From positions 18,731,752 to 18,795,751 of the forward strand of contig JACBWW010000007.1 of the NCBI GenBank assembly GCA_020086605.1: a DNA stretch of 64,000 bases. The letters are read 5' to 3'. The DNA is from Lanius collurio (Eukaryota; Chordata; Aves; Passeriformes; Laniidae). Of the stretch, positions 49,401-63,095 are shown in pieces; positions within the stretch are counted from its first letter, which is position 1; every line of letters begins with the position of its first letter. The notes beneath the pieces are model-generated. The model was not told the DNA's origin. It saw only the letters and a program-made list of their open reading frames with translations, and searched no databases. The translations under genes and the position numbers were made by a program.

Positions 49401-51494
49401 CAGAATGTGGTGCTACATTTCTACATTTCTGCTCTGAAGATGGAAACACCATGACAATACTAATTAGTACAGATAACTTAATAGCCAAAGAAAGACAATC
49501 CACAATTGTATTTACCTCCCACCTGGCATTTCAAATGGAAAAAAACAAGCAAGCATACTTTTAAATATTTTCAGAGCTGAAGCCAATCCAGGAGGTACTA
49601 AATCAATTACTTCAGCAACTTGCTTTTGTAAAGGCAATCCTCAGCAACAGATTTAATTTCTAGGTGACATCCCAGGCCCCAAGAAGCACAGCAGCATCTA
49701 CAGTCTGAAAAGATGACAAAACAGCAGCATGCAATTCCTAGCAACCCATAACTGCAAAAAAATAAACTGCTTCAGCAAACATCACTTGGATCAAATTTTC
49801 ACATAACAGAGCTACACAGAGAATAACTACTATAGCAGGAAAAAAAAGTTTAAGTTTCAGCTGCAAGCACTAGACACTGTTTGTCAGAGGCAATTTTAAA
49901 GTATTTTTGCTCTTGAATTTACAGCAGGATTTTATCTATATAATTAGATTGGAGAATGTTTATTTGAGATGACTGAAGGTTGAATTGCATCGTACTTATT
50001 TATACCGTGGCTATGAATAGTTCCACTGATCTCAGTAAGATATCTGCAGGAGTGCCCAAGGTGACTAATGATTAAAATCTTGGTTATTAAAAAAGGAAGG
50101 GTAGAAGCAAAACAGAAAACTTTCCTAAGAGCAATCAACAGCAAATTTTTGAGTGTTGAAATTGAAAATGCACTCAAAAGAATGACACAGAAATTAATTC
50201 TCAGAAACACTGTGATGTAAAGCAGTGTGCCGGGGAGTGGTGCACTTCATTTGAATCATAAATACATGGTTAAAGACACAGAAAAAGTAGGAAATTCTGA
50301 CTGCACCATCTTTATGAAAACTCTCTACAGGATACTATAGTATGGCAATGTTTCAAATGTAATGAGGTTGCTCGCATGCTGTGTTTGAAGCTATTTTAGT
50401 AAAACAGCACATTTTTAGTAGGCTTTAATGCCTAGATATAATGTCTGAAACAGTGAAAGTCCAACTAGCTAGCTAGTAACCAAAATCTGAAATATTCTGG
50501 GGGGGTTTTGTCTCTATAAAATTTAGAAAGCAGACGGTGAGTCCTCTTTCATATTCTAGGAAGGAAAGATTTTCTGTTACAAAAGCAACTGGGAAAACCA
50601 TCATTGCTTTCTTTTTTTCTAGTTCTAAACCAGGACTAGAAGAGGACTGGGACATTTTATGCAATGAATTTCTAATTTGAAGGCTACAAACTTCGCAAGA
50701 TTTTCCAGTATTACTCCCCCAAAACATGCTATTATAAATTGTATTTGTATATTCTAAATTCCACTTTGATCATCCTTTTTTTTCTTCTAATCTCAGTCAC
50801 ATCTTCACACATGTAAGTAAATCATTACTATCTTTATCCTTCTAATTGCATTAATGTTTCCTTTCTAAATAGGTTCTATTATCCATGAATAGCTGGGGCA
50901 TCTCTCATCCAAGGGCCTGACGTGGCCAGAGGAAACAGGAGTCCACAAAGGGGTGCAATACTTTTTGGAGAAGTCATTGTGATAAATTTAATTTCATAGC
51001 AATCAATTTACACTTTGAAGGCCACAATGTTGTCTTTCTGTAAGGGGACAAAACGGTTTTTCCTGCCAAATTCAATCAGGTTTTTTTTGACCTTTTACAT
51101 GCACCAGGAGGAGAAATCCCACTTCTCTCTACAACAGCCAGTATGGGTGGGGAGGAGTTCAAAGGGGAAGGAGAAAAGGAGATTGCAGTGGCTTGCCCAG
51201 CCAAGAGGTGAAATGAAAGTGTAGTAACAGGGCTAGAGGCAGGACAAAGTGTAACTCCTGACTGGATGTGTTATATGGTTTAGGAATTGTTCCCCAATTT
51301 AGTGTTTCCAATGAAACACTCCAAACCACATGCCACGTGCTCAGTCCCCAGTATCCCTTCCCATGAAGGAAAATGGAAAGGAGAATTGGAGGTTCAAAAG
51401 GTAAAAATCATGGGTTCAGATAAGAACAATTACTGTAAACAGCAATGAAATTAAAAACTGAGCAGTAATAACAACAATATTAATACCACAGTGT
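46496..51494. other. Gene-free AT-rich intergenic DNA
   Basis: Contains short poly(T) runs near 46692 and 47757 and no convincing exon, RNA gene or structured repeat. Confidence 0.65.
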
Positions 51495-51698
51495 CCAAGA
51501 GGCGAATGATTCACATGCTCACCACAGAGAAACCCCTGACAACACCCCACCACATGGCCATGCTTTGACACCAAGGAGGGATCCCTTTCCCTGTCCCCAG
51601 AAAATGATGTGAGGTGCTATAGAATAACCTCCAGGCCCTAACCATGATCGCTCCTGGCTACTGTGAAAATTAACCCTGTCCTGTCTGGAACCAGGACA
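51495..51698. mobile_element. Probable old LTR-type dispersed repeat
   Basis: About 200 bases from TCCAAGAGGCGAATGATTCAC through GGAAAATTAACC-like sequence (TGTGAAAATTAACCCTGTCC) to GGAACCAGGACA resemble a repeat I associate with many songbird loci. That is recall without alignment. No target duplication or partner LTR was found, so class and orientation are unassigned. Confidence 0.35.
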
Positions 51699-54600
51699 AT
51701 GTGATTTTGTCCTGAGGCAAGTTTGTTTGTGACACCCTTTAAAAGCTTTTTCTTCATGACCAGAAACAATGATGGCATGCTTGGCAACACATGAATTTAT
51801 TCATAGAGAATAGCTATGGCTACAGCCTAGAGAAATGACTTAAAGTTAAGGTATAATATGCAAAAGAGACTTGATATACATGCATGTTATTAGTGACGAG
51901 GTGGGTTCAACTGAAAACAGACATCTGTTCTTCTGTATATGCCAATTTTTTAACAATTCATATGATGACAGTATTGAACTTGCAAATAAAATTAAATTCT
52001 TCCAACTATCACAAATGTGTTGTGAAAATAACTTCACATCTAAAGGTCACAAGTTGCATTTGTTTTGACTCCCATGTCATTATTAGTCACTAGGATCATG
52101 CCTTCTGATTCTGCCAAATCTGCACTCACATTCTCATTGTGGGCTGCTGCAGTCCATAGGATGTCTCCTAGATACATGGGTCTGCTTGTCATGGACAAGA
52201 ATCCTAATGAGTTTATAAAAACTAAAGCAAATTCTGTCTTACTACTGGCTAACTTACTCCATCTCCTTGTTATTCCAGGAAAAGTGAAAACCTAATGTAT
52301 TTTTTTATAGGCCACAATTGTGTAATTTCTTGTAAGCATGTGTACCTCTGTACCCATCCACACACAGTGCCCTATTTAACTTCAGGAACATGATAGTATG
52401 GCAGTCTTGGATTCTCATGTGCTGATGGAGTCTGATTAGACCTTAAAATGCTGCCATTAAAAAAAAAAAAAAAATCAATCTATGCAAAACTCACATTTTG
52501 TGCACCCACCCTGGTGGGGAGTTTCTCCTGAGCTCCTATTTTCATTTGCGTGTCTAGCACCTGTGCATCAGGGAAGAGTTTACTTTTGCTCACTCAGTGG
52601 CTTTATCTATAGCTCAGGTTGCTTCATTGTTTCCATCTAAGACCTGCAGTTCAACTGCCTCTAACACAGGCAAAAACTAATCATCCAGGTCAGGCTTTTC
52701 TGTGATAAGGATGTCTTAAGCTGCTTGCTTTACCATCTCTTTGTCAGTGTGCCGTGATTCAGACACTGACCTGGTGGAAGTCATACAGAGAAACAGTTTT
52801 TCAATCCTGGTGAAAGAAAACAGTCCTACAACTGAGGTGCTCCAAAGCCTGCAAGGTTTGAAGAGTGGGTAGAGTAGGGACACTTGCCAAGGGAAAGTAT
52901 AGGCCTGTGGGCAGCCAGTGCTGCTATACTGAAGACCCAGGGGATTGAAGCTCTGTGGCTCCAACCATCGGCTGCCTCATCAGCCTCCTCTGTGCTGATC
53001 TCAAAACCAGCAGAAAATTACTCACTGTCACTCCTGATCTAGTATTTAAACAGCTCATCAAACTCAATTCTCATAGGGAATGGTCAAGTAGAAGCCAGTG
53101 CCAGCCTAAGAAAAGTGTCCGGAAAAGGAGAGGGAGAAAGGTGTGGAACTGCAACCCTAGAGAAAGCAGAATAACCTTTGATATGCAGTACAGGAAATTT
53201 CCCTTGATTAGGGCATTCAGGTTGTGGACTAATCTACAAGGTGAAGAGGAAGAACCTAGTATATGTTAGAATAAATATGTAGGCAGAGCAGTGGCAATGC
53301 GAAGAATAACTTTTTTAGGCTACACAGCTACTCATCACATTGCCACAGCTCTGTCTATATATTTCAGGCTTTGTAGCCTGAAAGAAAGCACCTTGAAAGT
53401 GAGCTCTAGTTACAGCTGTCTGGAAGATGATGAGGGCAAATATTTCTGTTTAATGAGCATGCATACTCATTTGCTCATTTAGAAGAAAGAAGTCATAAAG
53501 GAAGGCAATAAGCAGAAACAAAACCAGAAATTGCTGTGGTTCACCAAATGGTACCTGTTTGTAGCTTCTGCAGTGACCTCATGCTTCATGAAGAGGTGCA
53601 ACAAAGCACTAGTGTGCCAGCACGTATTAAGGACAAGAAATAAGCCTCCCTCATTGTCCTTCTCTTTGGTTTGTAAGGCCTTGTCTAGGTTTCAGTAGGT
53701 AACTGAGATACATTGCTCTCAATTATGGATTCTTCTATGTTTTAAAAGTAGGATGCATTTGTGCCACCTTTATCACTACAAACAGTCCCATAGAGGTCAC
53801 CTATGGTACCTCCAGAAAGCACGTCTGGTCATGGAGATTCAACATCCCAAAACATGGAGACACTGCCAGAGCATAAAAAGGAGGAGGTTGAGATGCACAC
53901 CCGTGACACGTTGGGGGGCAGTAGTTACCTGACAGGACATATCCTTTCAACCACTTGCTCAATTTGTCTCCAAAATAAGATCAGCTCAGCAAAAAACAAC
54001 CCTGTTTTGTGACAAACATTTCACCTCATGTGAACTTAGAAAATATTGTTAGCCTGAAGACCAAATGAGGAACACGGGCAGGACAATGTGTATATATGTA
54101 CCTAGGGAAGGCTGGCAAGAAAACAAATAAACAGGCTCTAATTTTCTCCTGCAATATTAAGCAGCTTTCATACTGTGGGAGACTAGAAAGGCTGAGTTAC
54201 CCTGACGTCAGTACAGTCATTATTGGCTCAGGTTTTTGGCTTGTGTACAAGGCTAACATTCTTACTCTTGGGAGTGTCTTACTCTAGCACAGAAGTGGGT
54301 AAGAAACTTTAATGTGTTGTCCTCCTCTGTATCCGAATCCAAGTGTCTGAATTTCAGAAACTCTGGAGACCAACCATGATGAGCATGTTGTCATAGTGTC
54401 AGGAAGGCTAATGAACAACCTCATTGTAATTAACGGTGTCCTCAGATGCTCTAAAATGAAAAACAAACACCAGACAATGTATGTAGTCCATATATATGCA
54501 CTACCTAGAGAGTAAAATATTCCATATTCCTTCCTATCAAGCAATTTGACATTCTTCATGCCCATACTTACTACTGTGGAGACTTCTTGCTACAGATGAC

Positions 54601-56855
54601 TCAGTGATTTGAGGAAATTATCTTGCAACAGGCCAATACATCTGAGTGCTAGAGAGCAAATTACAGGCTCTTAATGTTTTCCCAAATATTTTCACATATG
54701 CTCTGTTATTATTTATATTGTATTACAGACTATCATGAGCCATTTGACTTTAACAAGAGGTGACTTAAATTGTATGCTGTAGTTCGGAGTGCATTCATCC
54801 AAGGAGATGTCGGCAGTAATAACAAAACACACTGTGCTCTGCCTAGTGAGCGTGTTTTCCTGAGATCAGCAGGAGCTCAGACTGCTGAGGACTTCACAAA
54901 CTTGAGTCTTTAAGGGCTTACCTCAGGAGCCCTCCCACATACTTTGAACCTGTTCAGATCACCACTGTCCTAAATTCTCCCAAGGATTGGAAACAACACA
55001 CAGTACCGTCCAATCCTGTTGCACCTGATTATTAGGGAAAGATTGCTGTGAAACAGAGACACTCTTTAAGTGAGCAGTGAATGGGAGATGGATACTAGTG
55101 GGATAATGCACATCTCTGGTTGAGTGAGAGTTGTTAGGTGTGGCACCATGTCCAAACCAGTACTGGACCAGATGAATTTGGTGCCTCATTGAGCTGGGCT
55201 ATGTTCAACATACAAAAGTAATACATTGCCATCAGTGACATTTGGCTGGTGACAGTTTCAGGAGAGTCCCCTGTCTGTCTGACTGCTGCTAGATGGAAAT
55301 ACACCCACTGAAATATGTGGGGATGTAGGTATGTGTATCAAGAAACTGTGGAAAACATCTGTGAAGGGAGCAGGCTTCCCTTTTTATAGAGCATGTTATT
55401 AACAAAGCCTAAAATCCCAGCTGCATTTTCACCCTATTCTTGAGACTGTTTTCTGTCCTAACTTCTCTGCTTACTTTTAGAAACAATTGATACTTGTTTT
55501 GAATACTCGAAAGACTTAAATTTCCCTAGTACTTGAAAATAATTCAAATACAGCAGAACTTTGGTAAAATTCAGAAATAACTGTTTTAAGTGCTTTAACT
55601 GCTAGGATTTGGTAGCAGAAACACTGCTGTAAATCAGTAACTGTGTTCAAGCTTTTAGGTGTTTTTTTATTCTGTGGACAGTAAATTCATAAGGTGAGAG
55701 TACATAAACTCAGGATTTTTTTACAGGTGCAGATCCTTATGGTCTAAACTCTTTGATACAAAATTCTTTTCTCTTTCTGAAAGGGCATCTGCCACTTCGA
55801 AAGAGTGTAGCATATTGCACATGGGAATTTGCAAGCAGTATCCATACAAAGAGAATTTTTGTTCTTTTTACACTTTCATACCAAACACCCAGAAGAAACC
55901 TACTTGCTTTGCAGTATGTCAGAGAAGCACTTTGATTCAATGAGTATATTTTTCCCAACTCTGGGAGCAAGATGGGAATCCAGGCAGAAAATTGGAATCT
56001 GAGACAAAGGCTGCACATGCCACAGAAAAATAATGCCACACAATTATCCAAGTGCAATAATCCCATCCCTAACATAGTATTGCCCACAGCCCTGAATCAC
56101 ACCCCATATTAACATTATGAAGTTACTACTTGTAAGACTTTTTTTACCTAACCATTTAATATCCCTTCTCTTTGGGTATCTCCAGTACTTTAATATCTGG
56201 AGCGTATCTGATTCTGAACTGAAACGATGTATCACCGGGTACAGCTGCAAAACCACAAATCTGGTCAGTAAAACAGAATAAGCAAAAGTAAGTAGGCATG
56301 GCTTAAAACCCCCACTGTCACACAGCTAATCCTTTTTAGCAGGTAGGCAAAAATCAAAGCATCTCATAAATATGAAGCCTAGACTGGCTAAAGAAATTGT
56401 AGCAGTTTCAACATAAGACATACAGGAATAAGGATGTGTGTTCATTTATTAAGAAAAATACTTCTATCTGACCACTTTACTGTGGGAAGGGAGAGAAAAT
56501 TACTAACTGGTAAGTCTCTTAAGAACACTGTAACAGTTGTTTCTCTCGAGTTGGTCTACACATTATCCCTTTATTTGCCCAAAATTTGTAGCATGTTTAT
56601 ATTTTTTTAATATTTTTTCCCAGATTTGTTTGGCATAAAGATGACTGAAGCAAAAGTGATAGGCTAGATCTCTGGGTAATTTAAATGATTACAAATCCAT
56701 CATCTGTAATGAAATTAATCTGAATTACAGCAGCTGGGCAACTGACTGCGAAATTGGGTAGACCTGCCCCTTGGAAAATAATCTGTGATTCCTCCCTCTC
56801 ACCAGGGCAAAGATGTTTGCCTGGCAGCTGTCACAGCTCTGTGAGAGATCTTAAT
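51699..56855. other. Gene-free DNA upstream of RAB20
   Basis: AT-rich, with a poly(A) run at about 52459-52473. Open frames are short and unconvincing. Any RAB20 enhancers here cannot be told from sequence alone. Confidence 0.6.
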
Positions 56856-56859
56856 TTCG

Positions 56860-57960
56860 GAGCAACTTCCCGCCCCTCCATGAACACCTCGGGAGGGGAG
56901 CGGAGTGAGCGGGCTTCCCCTGGGCTCCAGGAGGGCTGCGGAGACGGTGTCTGTGCCATCTCCAGCTGGAAGGACGCGAGCATCCGAGGGCGCAGCTGCA
57001 TCCCCCGCAGGCTCAGCGCAGCCGAGCTCGGCCCCGACACCCCCGCGGGAACCGGCTTCTCGGCAGCCGGTCAACGGCCACCCTGCCCCGGGGCGACCGG
57101 GACACTGCACCCGGCTCCTCCGGCGCAGCGCAGGGGCGGAGGGTCCGCGGAGCTCCGGCGGCTTCCCCGCCCGCGTTCCCTCCCCCTGGCGGGGCGGGAG
57201 CGGGGCCGGGCCGGGGTAGGGGAGGAGGGGCAGCCGGAACCGGGGCCGGATCGCGGCGGCTCCAGCGGAGCCCCCGAAGTTTGCGCTGCCGGCGGAGGTG
57301 GCTCTCGGTCCTCGTCCCGCCGCTTCCGGGGCCCCGCCGGGCGGAGTGGAGCGGGGAAGGGGGCGGGAGCGGCCGCCAGCAGGGAACCGAGCCGAGCCGC
57401 GATGAAGAAGCCGGACGGGAAGGTGGTGCTGCTGGGGGACATGAACGTGGGCAAAACCTCCTTGCTGCACCGCTATATGGAGCGGCGCTTCCAAGAGACG
57501 GTCAGCACCGTCGGCGGCGCCTTCTACCTGAAGCAGTGGGGGCCGTACAACATCTCCATCTGGGACACCGCAGGTGAGCGGGATCCCCGGCACAGGGGGC
57601 GGCATGGCAGGGATGGGGGCCGGCCCGGGGCTCCCCGAAACGCGCCGGGTGTTTGCTGGCGGGCTGCCCCTGTCTCCGAGTCCGGTGAGAGCGGCGCTGC
57701 CCCCGGCACCCTCCGTGCCTTGGGATGCATAGGGCTTTCTTTTCCCCAGTTTTGGCTCGGCGCTAATGTACGAGCTGCTGCTGGGAAAGATTGCGGTGGG
57801 GTGACCTCGCTCGGGACAGCTTCGCCTTTCCGAGAGGGCAGATGGAGAGGTGACCCCCGCGGTGCCCCGGTGGGGGCGGCCGGTGCCGGGAAACCCGCCC
57901 CGGTGCTTTATCGCCTGTTTCGGCACTGCGGTGAAGTCAGGCGCCTGAAACACAGGGTTT
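56860..57960. promoter_or_regulatory. RAB20: RAB20 CpG-island promoter
   Basis: About 1.1 kb of GC- and CpG-rich DNA around the first RAB20 exon, with Sp1-type GC boxes (GGGGCGGG at 57191-57198 and similar near 57359). There is no TATA box at a suitable place, as is usual for such promoters. The exact transcription start cannot be read from sequence. Long open frames on both strands here are a result of the GC content. Confidence 0.85.
57402..57573 (+). CDS. RAB20: RAB20 coding exon 1
   Basis: RAB20 is a small GTPase of the Rab family acting on endosomes and in phagosome maturation. In mammals it is induced by hypoxia and interferon. This exon encodes the first 57 residues and one base of the next. 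MKKPDGKVVLLGDMNVGKTS carries the P-loop GDMNVGKT (12-19). TVSTVGGAFYLKQW contains the unusual switch I of RAB20, and WDTAG (54-58) is the G3 motif, split at the GTGAGC donor. The ATG at 57402 follows CCGCG and gives the same N-terminus as human RAB20. The human gene has two coding exons; no second exon (EQFHGLG...) is visible up to 64000, so it lies off the right edge. Confidence 0.97.
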
Positions 57961-60900
57961 GGTGGTAGGACAAAGTCTGAAAAGAGACGGTTTTGACGGG
58001 CCTTACGGGGCCTTACAACTGCTCATCTCTGGTATTTTTGGAATTGCTTTGCGAAATGTGGATGGCTACTGACTACAAGTTCAGTCGGGAATTAGAAAGG
58101 TTACGGCTTTTGTTCATCCCTTCTCGTTGTGTACTGCTGAGTTAGATATCAGCTGGTGTCAGGCTCGGACTTCCAAAGGCGTGCTGCTTGCCAGCCCTTC
58201 AGACGTGGCGTTCCCCTTCAGCGCAGCTGTAAGGGATTGGTGCACAGAGAGCATGGGCTGCCGGCAGTCTGTCTGGGAGAGCAGCAAGGGGCTGGCTGTC
58301 CCGCTCTTGTGGCACGCAGCGGCTGCGAGATGCAGGAGTCAGCCTGGGTTGTGGTTTGGAGGCCTGGGGTGGAGGATGTGGGAGGGCAAGGACTGGAGAA
58401 GTGGTTTGTGGTCTTAGTCATATGAATGTCTTGCTCTTGATTATTAAGTCAGGAAGCTCCTCTCCGTCATGTAGAGGACCAGAATGTTCTGCAAAATGAA
58501 GTCAATGGACACTCTTGCTTTTAAGTTTTCTTTGGAAATATAATCTTATTCTATTTGTTGTTTGTTTTCATGTTTAGCTGTCTTTTTTAAAAATTGGCTA
58601 GTGGCAGCATGAAGAATGGAGGTTATATGTCCTTGTGAAACTTGTGGAGCTGCAGCATCGTGCAATATTCCAGTTTCCTCTTGATGAAATTTGGGAGGGA
58701 AGTTCGTTTGCTGTGTCACTTCATGTCCCAATCTAGTCCAAAATGGTTTTCCTGTGTCAGGAATTGAGAAAGGAGAAAGAGGAGAAATGAAACTGCTGAA
58801 AAGTTATACAGAAACACTTTCGGGAAGTGTGGGGAGGAGGTGTTTAAGAGCTTTTGCTTCTTTGTTTAGTGATCTCTTTCTATCATGAAAGCTCTCTACC
58901 AGTAGCTCTGTTTTAAATATACTTTTTACGTCCTTTGCCGTAGTTTTTTTAAAAAATCTTCTTTAATTTTGGAATCGGTGTGTTTTACTATGGGAAGTCT
59001 CTTGTGGGCAGTTGCTACTTGTTTCTAGTAAGCCAGACCCCCATGGGTGATTAGCAGTGGGCTTTTATTTCAACAAAAAACCTATTTGTCTTGGTGAGAT
59101 TGTTCCTTGGTAATTTCCATTACACTTTTCTATTTTTTTTTTTTTTTTAGTATACATAATAAAAAAAATTCCCCCAAGGCTCATCTGCTGGTTTTAGAGG
59201 CCTTTTTTTTCAGTCATTTATTATTTTTGCAGTAGTTTATTCTGTGTTAATTGAGGAATCAGGTTCCAGTTGTGTGTGGAATCTGGAAAGCTCCAGAGGT
59301 GGAATAATGTCCATCTGCCAAGTGGAACACCCAGGTGATACCTGTCTCAGGACAATGCAAGTATTCAGAGCTCATCAGTTGCTTTCCCAGTGGCCACAAT
59401 TCCTTCTGCACCCTGGAGCAGGGCCACTGCACTACAAAAAAGTTCCTGCTGCTCAGCAGGACTTTTGGAGCAGAATTGCTGAAGCTGTATCTGCAGAGCA
59501 ACAACTGAAAAATGTTGCTGTATTGTACCAGGGGTAGCATAACGACTCTTCCTCATTCTTCTCTGTTGTTGGAGTTAGCTCTGAGCCTGGCTGCCCCTCT
59601 CTTGTGTTTCAGAGGCAGGCAAAGGCTCTTGCACTGTCTCCCTGTTGACTTGTGCTCTTGAAGGATGATGGAAGTTGCCAAAACTGGACTGGACTGTTGG
59701 GGCCTGTGGACTTTCATTTATAAACAGCTCTCATTAATCTTGGGAGAAATAGAAGCTCCCAGGGTACATATGTGCTTTCTGCTGTCCTGGTGAAGAAGTA
59801 AGGGACCTTGTTGACACTGTAACTCTGGTATTAAGTCACAAGGGGATTCAAAAGTCGGTGCTGTTTATTTATTATTTTTATTTTGTGTGGACCTTATGCT
59901 TTTGCTGGCCTCACTGTGTCTGGAGACCTTGGTCTGCCCCTCTTTTCTCTCTGTGGTCTTACTGTCTTATCTCTACCAGCTGGGTACCAAGTAAGCTTGG
60001 AAGGCGTATTAAGGAGTTTAAAATTTAGCTTTTTTGTGTCTGTTTATTAACCTGATGTAGCTAACTACTGAATTCTTGTGAAGTGGTTATAGGATTATCA
60101 AATATTGATACACTGTTTTCTTTAATTATGTATGTGTAGATATCTAGAGAAATCCAGCAGCAATCATCCAGGAGATTTAAAATTCTTTACCACAGCAATG
60201 ACAAAAACATGGATCAAAGTTTGCACCCATCCCACCTACCTAAATACTGAGTGCCAGCTCAAGATACCTGTCTTAATACCTCACTAGTACTTTAAACTAT
60301 GTATGATGTAGAAACATGGGAGATTTGGCCTACAAAAATTAGGGGTTGCATGGTAGTAACTACTGTACGAGTTCAATTCATAATTAAACAAGGTAAACTG
60401 GAACGCATATTTTTAAATTTTCTCCATTCATGTTGTATTTAGTATGTGAATGTATGTTTATTTTTGTTGTTGCCTATCAGCATTATTTTGGGGACTTATC
60501 TCCATTGAAATCCCCTATGTTTTACTTGCAGTTCAGATTGGATGGTATTTGTGTTTCTGGTATGAGTTAGGCATTTGGCTGTAACAATGCAAGCTTCAAT
60601 ACACTGAAGCTTCATTTCTGTAATACAAAGTGATGTTTGTGCACAATTAGACTTTAGTGATTGATGAGAATATCTGCACTAGTGGTAATGCATCAAAAGT
60701 TAAGTATGCATGGATACTAGTACTAAATAAGTTTCATTTCTGATTTTCTGAATTATTTAAAATGTGTATAATTTTCACTAATCATTGTTGATTTTGCATT
60801 ACTTCCTGCTCTGATATTTAGAAAAGTCTAATTTTCCTAGGAAGAGTTAAATTTGCTTACCTAAGTGCTTAAAATGTGCATTTCTATGCTGTTATCATTC

Positions 60901-61708
60901 ATGAAATCACAGTGTGCACACCTGACCTGTTCTACCAAGTTAGATTTGAAGTGTAGATCAGTTAATCTAGGGAGGACTCTTCTTTTACCTGTATATTCAC
61001 GCTGCTCCTTATCTTGGAAAAAATCAGCTGCTTAGTCTAGTCTAAATCTTTCATGTTCTTATCCACAAGCCCTGTAAAATGGGTGTGCAGAAGTTGTCAG
61101 ACTTGATTGTTTTTTCTTAATATAAATGCTTGTGGCAAATAGTTCCACATTTCCTGTTTTTCAATTTGATGATTATGAGAGAAGTTATTTCTAAGTTGCA
61201 TTCAAGTCAAAGAAACAAATAAGCCACAGATGGGGAATACTTGGGAGAAGTATCATATGCTTGCCATGTTTCAGAGCTCTTCTTTTCCCAGCCATCTGTT
61301 TTTGACTGTTTCTCCATTGTCAGAGGCTTGGATAGACAGTCTTGTCTCTGACCTAGCATGGCTGCTGTTGTATTTGTGGTTGGTGCATAGAATTATTTAT
61401 TCTTTATATTCTGATGGGAAAAATTACATTTGTTTGTTTTCTCTTTGGATCAGTTAATTCAAAGGAGCTAAAAAAAGAGCATAAACTGTACAAGAAAAGA
61501 GAAACTGTACACTTTTAGTGTGTTTTAAAGAACTAGTTTGCTGGATAGAGGCCTAGTCTCTAAAGCATTTGAGTACATGCTTTGAGACCTTTGTGACAGG
61601 TTTTTTGAAGCAGTGTTTTTATGGAACAAGGAAAGTAAGCAACAAGATCAATGAGAATAACTTTCTCACATGAAAGGGGTGGGGGTTGGACACTCAGGAT
61701 GTCAAAGC

Positions 61709-61790
61709 TATATATATATATCCGTGTGTGTATATACGTGGATATATATATATGTAATATATATGTGGGGGTGTGTGTGTGTATATGTAT
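61709..61790. repeat. TA/TG microsatellite
   Basis: Mixed (TA)n and (TG)n stretches including TATATATATA, GTGTGTGTATATAC and GGGTGTGTGTGTGTATAT. Confidence 0.9.
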
Positions 61791-62406
61791 CTTCTAGGCA
61801 ATGCTGACAGCAGCTGTGGAGTAAACTAAAACTTCCTGCTGGGTGCTGATGGTGTGTAGCTCAGAGCTAGTGTGTAACTTTTTGTGTCTTGCAGCACAAA
61901 ACCTCCTGAAGTTTTGAGGGTCTTGGTCCTATTCCACCATTAAACCTGGAATAATAATATGTGGTGGCTACAGCTGATGATATTGTAATTGTCTTATGGT
62001 TTTTCAGGAATGTTTTGTCATGTTTTGGTATTCCAAAAGGTAAAACTTGCTTTGTATGTTAGATTTCAGTTTCTTTAAATTGACATTTGTTCATCAGACA
62101 TGTAAGTGGTGTTTTAACACCAGCAACAAGGTTTCTTAATTATTAGTGGTCATGTCCCCTGTGTTGCTGGCTTGGTACTAAACCGGTAAATGAATGACCA
62201 GTATTTTAGAAAGTTCACATCAGAATCCTGTAATTCTATTTAAGGGGCTGAGTTTTGAACTTGCCAACAGATATTCATGCAGCATTATAATGGGGAAACA
62301 TAAAGGTTAACTGGGAAAGCAAACTTTCCTTCTTTTCCTTCCTGTCATTTTGAGCTATCTGTCAACAAGGACTGACTTGACTTTTTTTTTCTTCTGTGAA
62401 TACTCA

Positions 62407-62434
62407 GATAGATATATATAATATATATATATTT
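62407..62434. repeat. TA microsatellite
   Basis: AGATAGATATATATAATATATATATAT, a short AT dinucleotide tract. Confidence 0.85.
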
Positions 62435-62857
62435 TTCTTTTTAACTTGTCAGAGCTAGTATAGCTAGGGACAAAGGAGATAAACAGCCTAGAAAAGGCTG
62501 TTCTGTCCCTTGGGTCAGCTGCAGTGTATCTACCTAATGAGTGCTTACATCTCTGCTGACTGGTTTGCTGATGTCTGATGTTATCCGTGTTGGTGAGCAC
62601 GTGTGAACTGCTCACAGCCTCTGATCTCTGACTGCTGGGGTTTCATAGGCTGCAGTGCAGGCAGCTGCCTGTGCTGAGCTTTCTCGGGCAAGGTGCGAAT
62701 GTTTAGCTGGTAAGACGTGTTCGATTCCCCCTGGTAAGAAGGGTTAGGTTCTTCCCTTGCTTAGTTAGGCTTTGAGGTTTTTGTGGGTTTGCTTTTTGTT
62801 ATTTTTCTTTTTTCAGAATTTATCTGTGTTGATGAACACTTCCTTGTGCACACTGAG

Positions 62858-63095
62858 TCAAAGAATATCTTGAGCTAAAAGGGACTCATAAAGATGAAGT
62901 CCAACTCCCTGCTCTTTGCAGATTTACTTGAAACTAAACCATATGACCAAGAGGGACCTCCTTGAACTCTGACAGGCTTGGTGTTGTGGGGAGCCTGTTC
63001 CAGTAACTGACCATTCTCTCAGTGAAGAATCTTTTCCTGATGTCCAATCTGAACTTCCCCTGGTGCAGCTACACTCCATTTCTTGGTAAAGGCAG
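62858..63095 (-). mobile_element. CR1 retroposon fragment (3' end)
   Basis: The plus-strand text GTCAAAGAATATCTTGAGCT, then GGGACTCATAAAGATGAAGTCCAACTCC, GGGGAGCCTGTTCCAGTAACTGACC, CTCAGTGAAGAATCTTTTCCTGATGTCCAATCTGAACTTCCCCTGG is the reverse complement of an avian CR1 tail of a different subfamily from the copy at 46 kb. It is strongly decayed and 5'-truncated. Confidence 0.88.

Larger units (their letters stand above)
57574..62857 (+). other. RAB20: RAB20 intron 1, first part
   Basis: Intron from the GTGAGC donor. The first 400 bases belong to the CpG island. Further on it is AT-rich, with a T run near 59142 and the microsatellites listed separately. No exon was recognised. Confidence 0.8.

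Noticed and set aside
56754..57968. 404- and 384-codon open frames on both strands across the RAB20 promoter
   Set aside because: They arise from GC-rich CpG-island sequence. The real coding part is the exon 57402-57573, with a clear donor; the long plus-strand frame simply reads through the splice site.
62685..62740. tRNA-like text (TTTAGCTGGTAAGA followed by TGTTCGATTCC)
   Set aside because: A- and B-box-like words are only about 10 bases apart, with no room for an anticodon arm, and no acceptor stem can be formed.
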